DNA of 64,000 nucleotides from positions 186,001 through 250,000 of the forward strand of contig NZ_LXKN01000058.1 in the NCBI RefSeq assembly GCF_001692325.1, written 5' to 3'. This stretch comes from Rhizobium sp. AC27/96 (lineage in GTDB: Bacteria; Pseudomonadota; Alphaproteobacteria; Rhizobiales; Rhizobiaceae). The stretch's first letter is position 1; each line of letters begins with the position of its first letter. The notes under the pieces were generated by a model that was not told the origin of the DNA, searched no databases, and saw only the letters and a program-made list of their open reading frames with translations. This document shows, in pieces, positions 7,807 through 15,897 of this stretch. A program made the translations under genes and the position numbers.

Positions 7807-8844
7807 GTGGCGGCCGTCGCTGGCGAGATTTTTCCCGATATCGGCGAAAGGCCCTGGCATCCGCCGGCGGACATGCGGCTCGGCGCCGCCTTCTTCGTGC
7901 GCAATGATTTTCCCTGGCTCAACCAATATTTCCGGAAGCAGAGGCTTGCCTCGGTTGTCTCGCCCGGCATAGGCGGCATCGTTTCTTGGAGTGGCCGCAT
8001 ATCGGCCAAGACGGCGGCGACGATTGCCCGGTTTCGTCACCTGCCGCACTGGTATCTGGAGGACGGTTTTCTCCGTTCCGTCGGCCTCGGCAAGGCTGGG
8101 GCCATTCCGCTTTCCATCGTGATTGACGATCTCGGCCTGCCCGTCGATGCCAGCAGGCCGTCGCGCCTTGAGCGTCTCATAGAGGGCGCCGCCGATGCGG
8201 GTGCTCTCGGAGCAGCCATTCGAGAGCAGATCGTTTTCAACAGGCTATCGAAATACAATCATTTGCCGCATCGACCGCCCCGGATCGAACGGACGGGCAA
8301 GCGCCGCATCCTGCTGGTCGATCAGGTGGTCGGGGATGTGTCGGTCGGCAGGGCGCTCGGTTCGGAAGCTTCTTTCAAGAAGATGTTGGCCGATGGGCTG
8401 GCAAGCGGCGCGCAATGCCTGATCCGCACCCATCCCGATGTCATGGCCGGACTTCGCAAGGGATATCTGACCGCAGATGCCGCAAAGGGGGATGCAGTGC
8501 TGGTCGACGATGCCGTATCCGTGGCCTCGATCCTCGAAGTTGTCGACGAGGTCTGGACAGTCTCCAGCCAGTTCGGTTTCGATGCGTTGCTGCGCGGGCT
8601 TCCGGTCCGCTGCTATGCCGCGCCATTCTATGCCGGCTGGGGCGTAACGCAGGATCACTATGGCGTCTACACCAAGGCGGTGCTGGCAGGCAGGCGCACG
8701 AAGCTGCGGACCGTCGATCAGATCGCTGCTGCCGCCTTTTCGCTTTATCCGACCTATCGCGATCCGACCGACTGGCGAGAGATCGACGTCTTCGAGGCCA
8801 TCGAACTGATCGTCGCGCAGCAGAAGGCGGCGGCTCTTGGCTAG
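7807..8844 (+). CDS. capsular polysaccharide biosynthesis protein (KpsC/LpsZ-like, single module)
   Basis: About 345 residues of the Capsule_synth (KpsC/KpsS) family, which transfers Kdo to the lipid anchor of capsular polysaccharides or acts in K-antigen/LPS modification. Diagnostic pieces are WSGR, WYLEDGFLRSVGLG, a conserved DDLG segment, ILLVDQVVGDVS, RTHPDV, WTVSSQFGFDALLRG and YAAPFYAGWG. Full-length KpsC has two such modules in tandem; this protein has one, as in rhizobial LpsZ/RkpJ-type proteins. The start is probably GTG 7807 (GGGGG 8-9 nt upstream); a TTG at 7783 is possible. It sits alone downstream of ilvIH. Confidence 0.75.
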   Translation: MAAVAGEIFPDIGERPWHPPADMRLGAAFFVRNDFPWLNQYFRKQRLASVVSPGIGGIVSWSGRISAKTAATIARFRHLPHWYLEDGFLRSVGLGKAGAIPLSIVIDDLGLPVDASRPSRLERLIEGAADAGALGAAIREQIVFNRLSKYNHLPHRPPRIERTGKRRILLVDQVVGDVSVGRALGSEASFKKMLADGLASGAQCLIRTHPDVMAGLRKGYLTADAAKGDAVLVDDAVSVASILEVVDEVWTVSSQFGFDALLRGLPVRCYAAPFYAGWGVTQDHYGVYTKAVLAGRRTKLRTVDQIAAAAFSLYPTYRDPTDWREIDVFEAIELIVAQQKAAALG

Positions 8845-9054
8845 GTCCCGAACATAGTCTTCGACCGATAAGACATGCATCTCCTATTCAAGGACACCGA
8901 TTGTCATGGAAGGTTTGCGACTTACTGCTTTCGGGAAAGCAATTTGCGAATGGAGCTGCCAACCTTCCCATCACACCAGCCGCAGAGAAAGTGCGCTCGC
9001 CTATTGCCAATGGGACATCGGAGGCATTTTTTTCCAGACGACAGGTGTTGCTTG

Positions 9055-9082
9055 ACCTCTCAGATCGAGAGAGGTGTTTTTT
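9055..9082 (+). terminator. rho-independent terminator upstream of a small orphan gene
   Basis: ACCTCTC (9055-9061) pairs with GAGAGGT (9069-9075) around a 7-nt loop, followed by GTTTTTT (9076-9082). It is on the plus strand 211 bp after the KpsC-like stop and 26 bp before the next start codon, so it either ends an unseen small RNA in 8850-9080 or acts as a leader terminator. Confidence 0.6.
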
Positions 9083-9108
9083 AAATGCGCGAAAGATGGA
9101 GGGTATGA

Positions 9109-9477
9109 ATGGATAGCTTAAAAGAAGAGGGTAAGCCTCGCCGGATGCATCCCGATCTTCGCGGAGCAATAGCTAGATTTTCCCTTTGGATTGCGAACGG
9201 TTCGGTTGGATACCCGTTGCTTGAGGGCGTGGATTATTCGGAAGTGCTCCATGAACCTAGTGCAATGGAAACACTTTTCACCGTTTTTACGAACAACATG
9301 GAGTTAAATGAGGAAGGAGCCCCTTTGAACTCCCGATACTGCGAGGAGCGTGCCGCTCAATGGCTTCGTCAGTATTGCGACCCGGACTATGTAGTTGATC
9401 CACCGTGGGCCGATCACGAGCACGAGCCGCATTGGCCACCCGTTTTGGAAAACGCGCCGGGCTGGCAACCTCGGTAA
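9109..9477 (+). CDS. hypothetical protein, 122 residues
   Basis: I do not recognise the family with confidence. ATG 9109 has GGAGGG 6 nt upstream, so translation is credible. The protein is acidic, soluble and Trp-rich near the C-terminus (HEPHWPP, PGWQPR) with no signal peptide or membrane segment; the N-terminal half (PDLRGAIARFSLWIANGS) looks helical. Base composition is less GC-rich than its neighbours and it stands alone between unrelated genes, both suggesting acquired cargo such as an immunity-type protein. That role is inference only. Confidence 0.65.
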   Translation: MDSLKEEGKPRRMHPDLRGAIARFSLWIANGSVGYPLLEGVDYSEVLHEPSAMETLFTVFTNNMELNEEGAPLNSRYCEERAAQWLRQYCDPDYVVDPPWADHEHEPHWPPVLENAPGWQPR

Positions 9478-9580
9478 CGGCGCTCTCACAGTATTCTCAA
9501 TCGAAAAACTTGCTAGCTGTACCTCGCAAGACGGCTTGGTCAGTTTGGGTGCGACGCTACGTTGATTTCGTCTACACAGC

Positions 9581-10426
9581 CTACAGCATGTCCAACGACT
9601 TCTTTCGCGATGGCGGCGGGAAAGCGGCATCGAGCACGGCCCAATCCTCGTCGGTAATGTCGAGGTCAATGCAGCCGCGATTTTCCTCGATGCGCTGCGG
9701 GTTCGAGGATTTCGGAATGGCCATCACGCCGTCGCGTTCCAGCAGGAAGGCAAGCGCGACCTGGGCGGGCGTGGCCTGATAGGTCTTGGCGATGTGGATC
9801 AAATCCGGATGGTCGAGCAGGCGGCCCTGTTCAATGGGGGAATAGGCCATGATCGGAATGCTGCGCTCCTGGCACCAGGGCAGCAGATCATATTCGATGC
9901 CGCGCCGGGCCAGATTGTAGAGCACCTGATTGGCCGCGACATTGCCGCCGTTCGGCACCGAGAGTAGTTCATCCATATCGTCGACGTCGAAATTCGACAC
10001 GCCCCAGGCCTCGATCTTGCCCGCGGCCTTGAGGTTTTCGAAGGCTTCCACCGTTTCTTCCAGCGGATGATTGCCGCGCCAATGCAGCAGGTAAAGATCA
10101 ATGCGATCGGTCTTCAGGCGCCTTAGGCTGCGCTCGCAGGCTTGCACGGCGCCTTTGAGGCTTGCATTGGCAGGATAGACCTTGCTCACGAGAAAAACCT
10201 CGTCGCGCCGACCTTCTATGGCCTGCCCGACGATTTCTTCTGAGCCACCATCAGCATACATTTCGGCGGTGTCGATCAGCGTCATGCCGAGATCAAGCCC
10301 GGTTTTCAGGCTGGTGATCTCATCCCGGGCACTGGTGGCATTGTCGCCCATGTTCCACGTACCCTGGCCAAGCGCGGGAACGGCAATGCCGGAGGGGAGA
10401 GTGACGGTGGGAATCGGGTCTCGCAT
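9581..10426 (-). CDS. aldo/keto reductase
   Basis: 281 residues, an AKR (beta/alpha)8 barrel that reduces aldehydes or ketones with NADPH. The catalytic tetrad is visible: D52 and Y57 in LIDTAEMYADG, K82 in LVSKVYP, H115 in YLLHWRG. The N-terminus PTVTLPSGIAVPALGQGTW and the cofactor segment AIPKSSNPQRIEEN are typical of the DkgA/YeaE-like group. Substrate unknown. It is a single gene with over 200 bp before the next gene upstream and faces away from the LysE exporter. Confidence 0.9.
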   Translation of the reverse strand: MRDPIPTVTLPSGIAVPALGQGTWNMGDNATSARDEITSLKTGLDLGMTLIDTAEMYADGGSEEIVGQAIEGRRDEVFLVSKVYPANASLKGAVQACERSLRRLKTDRIDLYLLHWRGNHPLEETVEAFENLKAAGKIEAWGVSNFDVDDMDELLSVPNGGNVAANQVLYNLARRGIEYDLLPWCQERSIPIMAYSPIEQGRLLDHPDLIHIAKTYQATPAQVALAFLLERDGVMAIPKSSNPQRIEENRGCIDLDITDEDWAVLDAAFPPPSRKKSLDML

Positions 10427-10642
10427 GATATGTCCTCACTTCTAGGAGCGAAGGATAGGTTCATTCTGCCGCTTTTCAATCGACAGTACTGATGTCACCG
10501 TGACAATCGCCCTATGGCTTTCGGATTTGGCGCGAATTAATGTCGCCTCAGGCATGCGTCGGTTTATCCGCGCGTGGACAATATCTATTGAGAAAAATTT
10601 TGGATGCCGCCCTTTGTCACATACGGTGTCCGGGGAGGCTGC

Positions 10643-11236
10643 ATGGCGCTGGATACATTTCTGGCTCTTCTTCTGTTTGCATTCACGACCTCGATCACGC
10701 CGGGGCCGAACAATATGATGCTGTTTACATCCGGCGTTAATTTCGGCTTCCGGCGCACCGTCCCGCATATGCTCGGCATTGGCGTCGGCTTCTTTGTGCT
10801 GCTGATTGCTGTTGGATTGGGATTGGGCGCGGTTCTGCACACCGTACCGCTGCTCTATACCGTGCTGAAATTCGCCGGCGGGGCCTATCTCGTCTGGATC
10901 GCCTGGAAGATCGGCACGTCGCGCAGCCTGAGTGAGAGTGAAAGCAATGCGCAGCCGATGAGCTTCCTCAGTGCCGCGGCCTTTCAATGGGTCAATCCCA
11001 AGGCGTGGGTAATGGCCGTCACCGCCATGGCGACCTATACCAATGAGCAACTCTATCTCTTCAGCGTGCTGGTGGTCGGCCTGGCCTTTGCAGCGGTGAA
11101 TGTTCCAAGCGTCTCGACCTGGGCCGGCTTCGGTTCGGCCCTGCGAGACTGGCTGTCGGTTCCGGTTCGGCTGAAATGGTTCAACATCACCATGGCGGTG
11201 CTGCTGGTACTCAGTCTCTGGCCGATGCTAAAGTAG
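10643..11236 (+). CDS. LysE/RhtB family amino-acid exporter
   Basis: 197 residues with about six predicted membrane segments, an inner-membrane exporter of amino acids or related metabolites. The family signature SITPGPNNMMLFTSGVNFG follows the first helix, and FLSAAAFQWVNPKAW marks the middle. ATG 10643 (MALDTFLALLL) has GGGGAGG 7 nt upstream and puts the first helix at the N-terminus; a longer frame from 10604 is less likely. Its last 9 bp overlap the end of the convergent DUF2269 gene. Confidence 0.9.
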   Translation: MALDTFLALLLFAFTTSITPGPNNMMLFTSGVNFGFRRTVPHMLGIGVGFFVLLIAVGLGLGAVLHTVPLLYTVLKFAGGAYLVWIAWKIGTSRSLSESESNAQPMSFLSAAAFQWVNPKAWVMAVTAMATYTNEQLYLFSVLVVGLAFAAVNVPSVSTWAGFGSALRDWLSVPVRLKWFNITMAVLLVLSLWPMLK

Positions 11237-11707
11237 TGCTATGGATGGTTTGTTGAGCATCAGCCAGAATATTCCGATCACTGAAAAGAATGCGGGAAAG
11301 CCGCAGGCAAACCAGATGCGGTAGAGCTGGTGATAGGCTGCAGGCAGAGGCAATTCTGCTGCTGATGCCGAACGGGCGAGATTGCGAAGCCGGATCTGTA
11401 TCCAGACGACCGGCAACCAGAAAATGCCCGTCAGAATGTAGAGCAGCAGGGAGAGGGCGATCCATCCCTCCTGAAGCGACCATCCGATCGATTGTGCCAG
11501 GAGATAGCCGGTTATCGGCTGGAAAATGGCAGCCGTTGCGGTGAAAATCGTGTCGGCAATGACGACCGTTCCGGCGACATGTGCAATGAGCTTGGGATCT
11601 CCGGTGCGATGCGCCATGACCATGAAGAAGGCAATGCCGGCGCCGGTGCCCAGAAGCACCGTGGCGCCGACGACATGCGCGAGACGAAGAATTTCCTCCG
11701 GCAGCAT
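11228..11707 (-). CDS. DUF2269-like integral membrane protein
   Basis: 159 residues with four likely membrane helices (around LRLAHVVGATVLLGTGAGIAFF, an AGTVVIADTIFTATAAIF stretch, WIALSLLLYILTGIFW and FACGFPAFFSVIGIFWLML). It resembles the DUF2269 family of uncharacterised inner-membrane proteins. The ATG at 11707 overlaps the stop of the upstream SDR gene by one base (TGATG), so the two are coupled. No function is known; the partner protein also ends in a membrane domain. Confidence 0.75.
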   Translation of the reverse strand: MLPEEILRLAHVVGATVLLGTGAGIAFFMVMAHRTGDPKLIAHVAGTVVIADTIFTATAAIFQPITGYLLAQSIGWSLQEGWIALSLLLYILTGIFWLPVVWIQIRLRNLARSASAAELPLPAAYHQLYRIWFACGFPAFFSVIGIFWLMLNKPSIALL

Positions 11708-12996
11708 CAGCGTTCCTCCAATGTCGCAAGCGTGGCAATCGTCAGCAGGATCGACGGCAGGACTTTGACAAGCGGTCCCAGCGGATCGAGCCAAAGGGTC
11801 GGCTCAAGTGCTGTACCGCCGACGAGATAGGCAAGTGTGATTGAGAGCATGCCGTACAGAGCCATATGTGCGGATGGCCGCATCAGGATCAGCATGCCGA
11901 GGGCGATATCGATAAAGCAGGTGGTGATCGTCAGTGCCATTGCCATGTCTTGCGACATGAAGGGCAGGAAATGACGGCTTGCGGTGATCGGGGCCAATAG
12001 AGGCACGATTCCAGACGCTATCCAGAATAGCGCCAGGCCCACGATCATCAGGGGCTTCAGCACATAAAGACGGGCGGTCCACACATCCTGAATGCCGGAA
12101 GGATTGGCATCGAGTATCTCCGCCGTTGTCGCCAGGCGCTGGCTGAGGCGGTTTTGCGCGCTCCGACGGCTTAGAACGCCTTCCGACATCACCGCCATCG
12201 CGGTCGAGCGGAGTGGAGAGCGCCATCCGAGCCGACCGGCGATATCGGCGGCCCAGGTGATCGGCCTTGCGAGGCTGGCCGATATCGCCACGACCGGCAC
12301 GGGCGCCAGGCCGAGCCAGTTTCGATGAAGTGCCACCAGTTCGCGGAGCGTCAGCGCATCGTCATTGGTAAGATCGATATCGGCGCCGGATGGAAACTGA
12401 CCGTCGATCGCCTTTGAAACGGTCGCTGCGATGTCGTCGACCGAGATTGTTTCCATCGGGCTCTGGGCATGGATGAGCGGCAAGACAAAGGGCATGGCGG
12501 CAAGCGCCCGAAGGAGGGCCGTACCACCATGCGCATTGCGGCCGAGAACGAGGGCTGGTCGCAGGATCACATGGTTGAGCCCGCTGGCCGCAAGGGCTTC
12601 ATCGGCGTTGCGTTTCGTCGCGAGGAACGGTTGCTGTTTGCCGCTGCCATCGGTGCGCGCCGAAATCTGGACGATAAGGTCGATCGCCGATTGTTTCGCC
12701 GCGACATAAAGGGCGCGCATCGCTTTTTCCTGTGTGGCGGCCAGATCGTCCGAAAGCCCGTCCTGAAGCGCGCCGGCGCAATTGATGACGACCTGGTGGC
12801 CGCTTAATAGCGCCTGCCAGCTCGAAGGATCAGTCATCGTCGCCAGATCGGCTTTGATCCAGGCGGTTGACGGATATTTGATCCGTGACCGGCCGGGATT
12901 GCGGGCAATGCCTGTAACGAGATGCCCCTCGGCGCGGAGACGCGCCGCGACTACAGACCCAATGAAACCAGTTGCACCGAGAATCAGAATGTTCAT
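11707..12996 (-). CDS. NAD(P)-binding SDR/epimerase fused to a C-terminal DoxX-like membrane domain
   Basis: 429 residues. The N-terminal half is an atypical short-chain dehydrogenase: dinucleotide motif GATGFIGS (residues 7-14), VINCAGALQDG, and ILRPALVLGRNAHGG. From about residue 300 it becomes hydrophobic with four predicted helices (PLMIVGLALFWIASGIVPLL onwards), as in DoxX-like proteins. The start at 12996 (MNILILGATGFIG) puts the Rossmann strand at the N-terminus. The stop overlaps the next gene. The substrate is unknown; an NAD(P)H-linked role at the membrane is inference. Confidence 0.82.
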   Translation of the reverse strand: MNILILGATGFIGSVVAARLRAEGHLVTGIARNPGRSRIKYPSTAWIKADLATMTDPSSWQALLSGHQVVINCAGALQDGLSDDLAATQEKAMRALYVAAKQSAIDLIVQISARTDGSGKQQPFLATKRNADEALAASGLNHVILRPALVLGRNAHGGTALLRALAAMPFVLPLIHAQSPMETISVDDIAATVSKAIDGQFPSGADIDLTNDDALTLRELVALHRNWLGLAPVPVVAISASLARPITWAADIAGRLGWRSPLRSTAMAVMSEGVLSRRSAQNRLSQRLATTAEILDANPSGIQDVWTARLYVLKPLMIVGLALFWIASGIVPLLAPITASRHFLPFMSQDMAMALTITTCFIDIALGMLILMRPSAHMALYGMLSITLAYLVGGTALEPTLWLDPLGPLVKVLPSILLTIATLATLEER

Positions 12997-13129
12997 GGAG
13001 GGCAGACTAGCCAAAAGGGCAAGCAAAGGTAGCGGGTTGCGGCATCTGGGCGCGCTTGAAACGATAAAGAAGAGGCTTGGCTGCTGCCTGGCGAGGGCTT
13101 AAATTCGAGTCTCGGCCACAGGGAGATCC

Positions 13130-13762
13130 ATGATGCACGATCATGACGACGACCATCATCATGACCATGATAACAGCTATTCCGACATGCAGGCGCGCGT
13201 GAAGGCTTTGGAGACGCTGCTGACGGAAAAGGGGTTGATCGATCCGGCTGCGATCGACCGGATCGTCGAGACCTATGAGACGAAGGTCGGGCCGCGCAAC
13301 GGGGCGCAGGTAGTGGCAAAAGCCTGGAACGACCCTGCCTTTGCCGACTGGCTGCGGCGCGATGCGACGGCTGCAATCGCGAGCCTCGGTTTCACTGGCC
13401 GACAGGGCGAGCATATGCGCGCCGTGTTCAATACGCCGGAGACTCATAATCTGGTCGTCTGCACGCTTTGCTCCTGTTACCCATGGTCCGTGCTCGGGCT
13501 GCCGCCCGTCTGGTACAAGGCGCCGGCCTATCGTTCGCGCGCCGTCATCGATCCACGTGGGGTGCTGGCCGAGTTTGGTCTGGCATTGCCACAGGAAACC
13601 AAGGTCCGCGTCTGGGATTCGACGGCGGAGCTGCGTTATCTGGTCATCCCGCAGCGGCCTGCCGGTTCCGAAGACCTGGACGAGGTTGATTTGGCCGATC
13701 TCGTCAGCCGCGATGCGATGATCGGAACGGCGCTCGCGAGATCCCCGGAGGCAGCGCTATGA
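13130..13762 (+). CDS. nthA: nitrile hydratase alpha subunit (cobalt type)
   Basis: 210 residues. With the beta subunit it hydrates nitriles to amides. The metal-binding claw is CTLCSC at 111-116 (C111, C114, S115, C116); Thr in second place is the mark of the non-corrin cobalt type, whereas the iron type has Ser. The N-terminus is a His/Asp-rich stretch (MMHDHDDDHHHDHDN) that could bind metal. It overlaps nthB by 4 bp. No amidase or nitrilase is adjacent. Confidence 0.95.
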   Translation: MMHDHDDDHHHDHDNSYSDMQARVKALETLLTEKGLIDPAAIDRIVETYETKVGPRNGAQVVAKAWNDPAFADWLRRDATAAIASLGFTGRQGEHMRAVFNTPETHNLVVCTLCSCYPWSVLGLPPVWYKAPAYRSRAVIDPRGVLAEFGLALPQETKVRVWDSTAELRYLVIPQRPAGSEDLDEVDLADLVSRDAMIGTALARSPEAAL

Positions 13763-14418
13763 ACGGGCCGCACGATCTCGGCGGGCAGATGGGTTTCGGC
13801 CCGGTCGCACCGGAACAGAACGAACCGTATTTCCATGCCGAATGGGAAAAGCGCGCGCTCGGCATCACGCTCTCCTGCGGCGCTTTCGGCGCCTGGAACA
13901 TTGACGAGAGCCGGCATGCGCGTGAGAACATTCCGCCATCAGACTATCTCGCCGCCAGCTACTATGAAATCTGGACGAGGGGCATCGATACGCTGCTGGA
14001 GCGGCATGGTTTTGCCACGGCCGCGGAGCTTCAAACCGGCCATTCCCAGCAGCAGGGACGAGCGCCGAAGCGGGTTTTGAAGGCCGATATGGTCGATGCG
14101 GTGCTTGCCAAGGGTGGCCCCTGTGACCGGCCCGTCGATACGCCACCGCTGTTTTCCGCCGGCGATCGCGTGCGTACGAGGAATTTCAATCCGACCGGCC
14201 ATACAAGGCTGCCGCGATATGCTCGGGCCAAGACCGGTGTCATCGAGGCGGTGCAGGGCTCCTTTGTCTTTCCGGACGACAATGCCCATGGCCGCGGCGA
14301 GAATCCGCAATGGGTTTACACAGTCGTCTTCGATGGTCTGGAAATCTGGGGTGAGGGCGCCGATCCCTCGCTGACGATCTCCATCGACGTCTGGGAGAGC
14401 TATCTTGAGCGCGTGTGA
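13759..14418 (+). CDS. nthB: nitrile hydratase beta subunit
   Basis: 219 residues. The opening MNGPHDLGGQMGFGPV, the YYEIWTRGIDTLLERHG helix and the C-terminal SH3-like barrel (FSAGDRVRTRNFNPTGHTRLP, then ARAKTGVIEAVQGSFVFPD) are all characteristic. It forms the heterodimer with the alpha subunit and contributes the two arginines near the metal centre. ATGA overlap with nthA gives coupled translation. Gene order alpha-beta-activator matches that described for the cobalt enzyme of Pseudomonas putida. Confidence 0.95.
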   Translation: MNGPHDLGGQMGFGPVAPEQNEPYFHAEWEKRALGITLSCGAFGAWNIDESRHARENIPPSDYLAASYYEIWTRGIDTLLERHGFATAAELQTGHSQQQGRAPKRVLKADMVDAVLAKGGPCDRPVDTPPLFSAGDRVRTRNFNPTGHTRLPRYARAKTGVIEAVQGSFVFPDDNAHGRGENPQWVYTVVFDGLEIWGEGADPSLTISIDVWESYLERV

Positions 14419-14776
14419 GGTCGCTTCGCCGCTGGCGCAGTCACCGGAGCTGCCGAAATCTGTCGATGGCGAACCGGTTTTTCCGGAGCCTTGGGCTGCC
14501 GAAGCCTTCGCCATGACCGTGCATCTGCATGAGAAAGGCCTGTTTGCGTGGAGCGAATGGGCAGAACGGCTTTCGGCCGAGTTGCACAAGCCGGGTCGTG
14601 CGCCTGACGGCAGCGATTATTTCGATTGCTGGGTGGCGGCGCTTTCCGGCCTGCTGGTGGCCAAAGGTATCGCGGATGCGGATGTGATTGCTGATCTGCA
14701 GAGAAGCTGGCAGCGCGCGGCGGAGGCTACGCCGCACGGCAAGCCGATCGTCTTGGAAAACGATCCGCAGCGCTGA
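14405..14776 (+). CDS. nitrile hydratase activator/accessory protein (P14K-like)
   Basis: 123 residues, resembling the small P14K/NhlE accessory proteins that swap a cobalt-loaded alpha subunit into the enzyme. Visible family traits are FPEPWAAEAFAMTVHLHEKG, FAWSEWAERLSAEL and DYFDCWVAALSGLL. The frame starts at TTG 14405, overlapping nthB by 14 bp, with no ATG or GTG near, so translation probably depends on coupling. It completes the three-gene nitrile hydratase operon. Confidence 0.88.
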   Translation: MSACEVASPLAQSPELPKSVDGEPVFPEPWAAEAFAMTVHLHEKGLFAWSEWAERLSAELHKPGRAPDGSDYFDCWVAALSGLLVAKGIADADVIADLQRSWQRAAEATPHGKPIVLENDPQR

Positions 14777-14896
14777 CGAAAGTGCGAGCGCATGGATTGT
14801 GGTGCCGCCAAGAGGGAATGCTAAGATGCGGTGATACGGCTTGTCCCTGAAATCCTTGATCCGTTTCATCGGCGAAAGATATTTGAGAGAGATTCC

Positions 14897-15481
14897 ATGA
14901 GCGACATTGCCCACAGCATCGACGAGGTTATCAAACTTGGATTTGCGGATCTGCTGAAGGCACACGAATTTAGAAAATCCGGACGCAATTGGCATCGGGC
15001 CGATGGTGAAAACTGGTTGATCGTCAACGTACAGGCGAGCAGCGGGAATTTCGGTGAAAGTGGAAAGTTTACGATCAATCTCGGCATTTATTTCGCGGCG
15101 GTTGCCTCTCTTGCAGGGCAGACCCCGATCAGCGGAAAGCCGAGAGAAATGGATTCGACGGTACGCGAAAGACTGGGGACCCTCGCGTATGGCCGCGACC
15201 ATTGGTGGACAATTGAAGCAGGTTCGAACCTGAATTCGATCTCCGATGATCTTGTGGAAAAGATGAGGTCCTTCGGCATGCCTTGGCTCGAATCTCACCG
15301 CGACTTGTCGCATATCGCTGCCGCCCTCCGGGATAGTCCGTCTGTGCTGTCAGCAAGCGCAGTTTTGCTTGCCGGTGACAAGGAGGAAGCAACCCGGCGG
15401 TTAAAAGAGGCAATAGAGGGCAGGCCCGCGGCCAAAGCGCACTTTACTGCCTGGGCGATCAAGAATGGCATTGCGCTCTGA
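14897..15481 (+). CDS. DUF4304 domain protein
   Basis: 194 residues of the DUF4304 type: KLGFADLLKAHEFRKSGRNW, then NWLIVNVQASSG, and FTINLGIYF are the family pattern. The function is unproven; DUF4304 proteins are often found among immunity proteins of polymorphic toxin systems. ATG 14897 is used, although a longer frame begins at 14831. Composition is less GC-rich than the nitrile hydratase genes upstream, and no toxin gene is nearby, so if it is an immunity gene it is an orphan. Confidence 0.78.
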   Translation: MSDIAHSIDEVIKLGFADLLKAHEFRKSGRNWHRADGENWLIVNVQASSGNFGESGKFTINLGIYFAAVASLAGQTPISGKPREMDSTVRERLGTLAYGRDHWWTIEAGSNLNSISDDLVEKMRSFGMPWLESHRDLSHIAAALRDSPSVLSASAVLLAGDKEEATRRLKEAIEGRPAAKAHFTAWAIKNGIAL

Positions 15482-15542
15482 AGCTCATAACGCCGCGACG
15501 ATTCGTAGGATGAGGACTGCTGGTCGCATGCCTCCCTCACGG

Positions 15543-15833
15543 TTAATCCGCCGGAGGCTCGTCAATGGCGAGCGTTTCATTTATTGACAATGTGATCAGC
15601 GAATTTGGACCATAATGTTTGATGTGGCCGATCGCCTGCTTTCGGCAATCGCGATCACGATTGATGCGCTGGTTGCATAATCGCCGCCAACCTTGATGTG
15701 AAAGCGCGATCTTCTGGGCTGTAAACAAATCCGCCCCCGATTCAGCCCTTATCTGTTTGATAAGTTCCGGCCATGTTGCTTGAGCTTGGAAAAGCCTGTC
15801 GACCAGTGCCAGAATATTCTCCGATATTCGCAT
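15543..15833 (-). CDS. hypothetical protein, 96 residues
   Basis: I do not recognise it. The ATG at 15833 has AAGGG 9 nt upstream. The protein is predicted helical with a basic C-terminal half (SHQGWRRLCNQRINRD, RKQAIGHIKHYG); no signal peptide or membrane segment. Composition is AT-richer than the surrounding genes. It could be a small acquired gene. It lies between the DUF4304 gene and the anti-sigma operon, downstream of neither. Confidence 0.55.
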   Translation of the reverse strand: MRISENILALVDRLFQAQATWPELIKQIRAESGADLFTAQKIALSHQGWRRLCNQRINRDRDCRKQAIGHIKHYGPNSLITLSINETLAIDEPPAD

Positions 15834-15897
15834 GACAGATGGCCCTTACGATTGAATAGCAAACAATTCAGACTTCAATAGAATGACTTGGCTGTGC

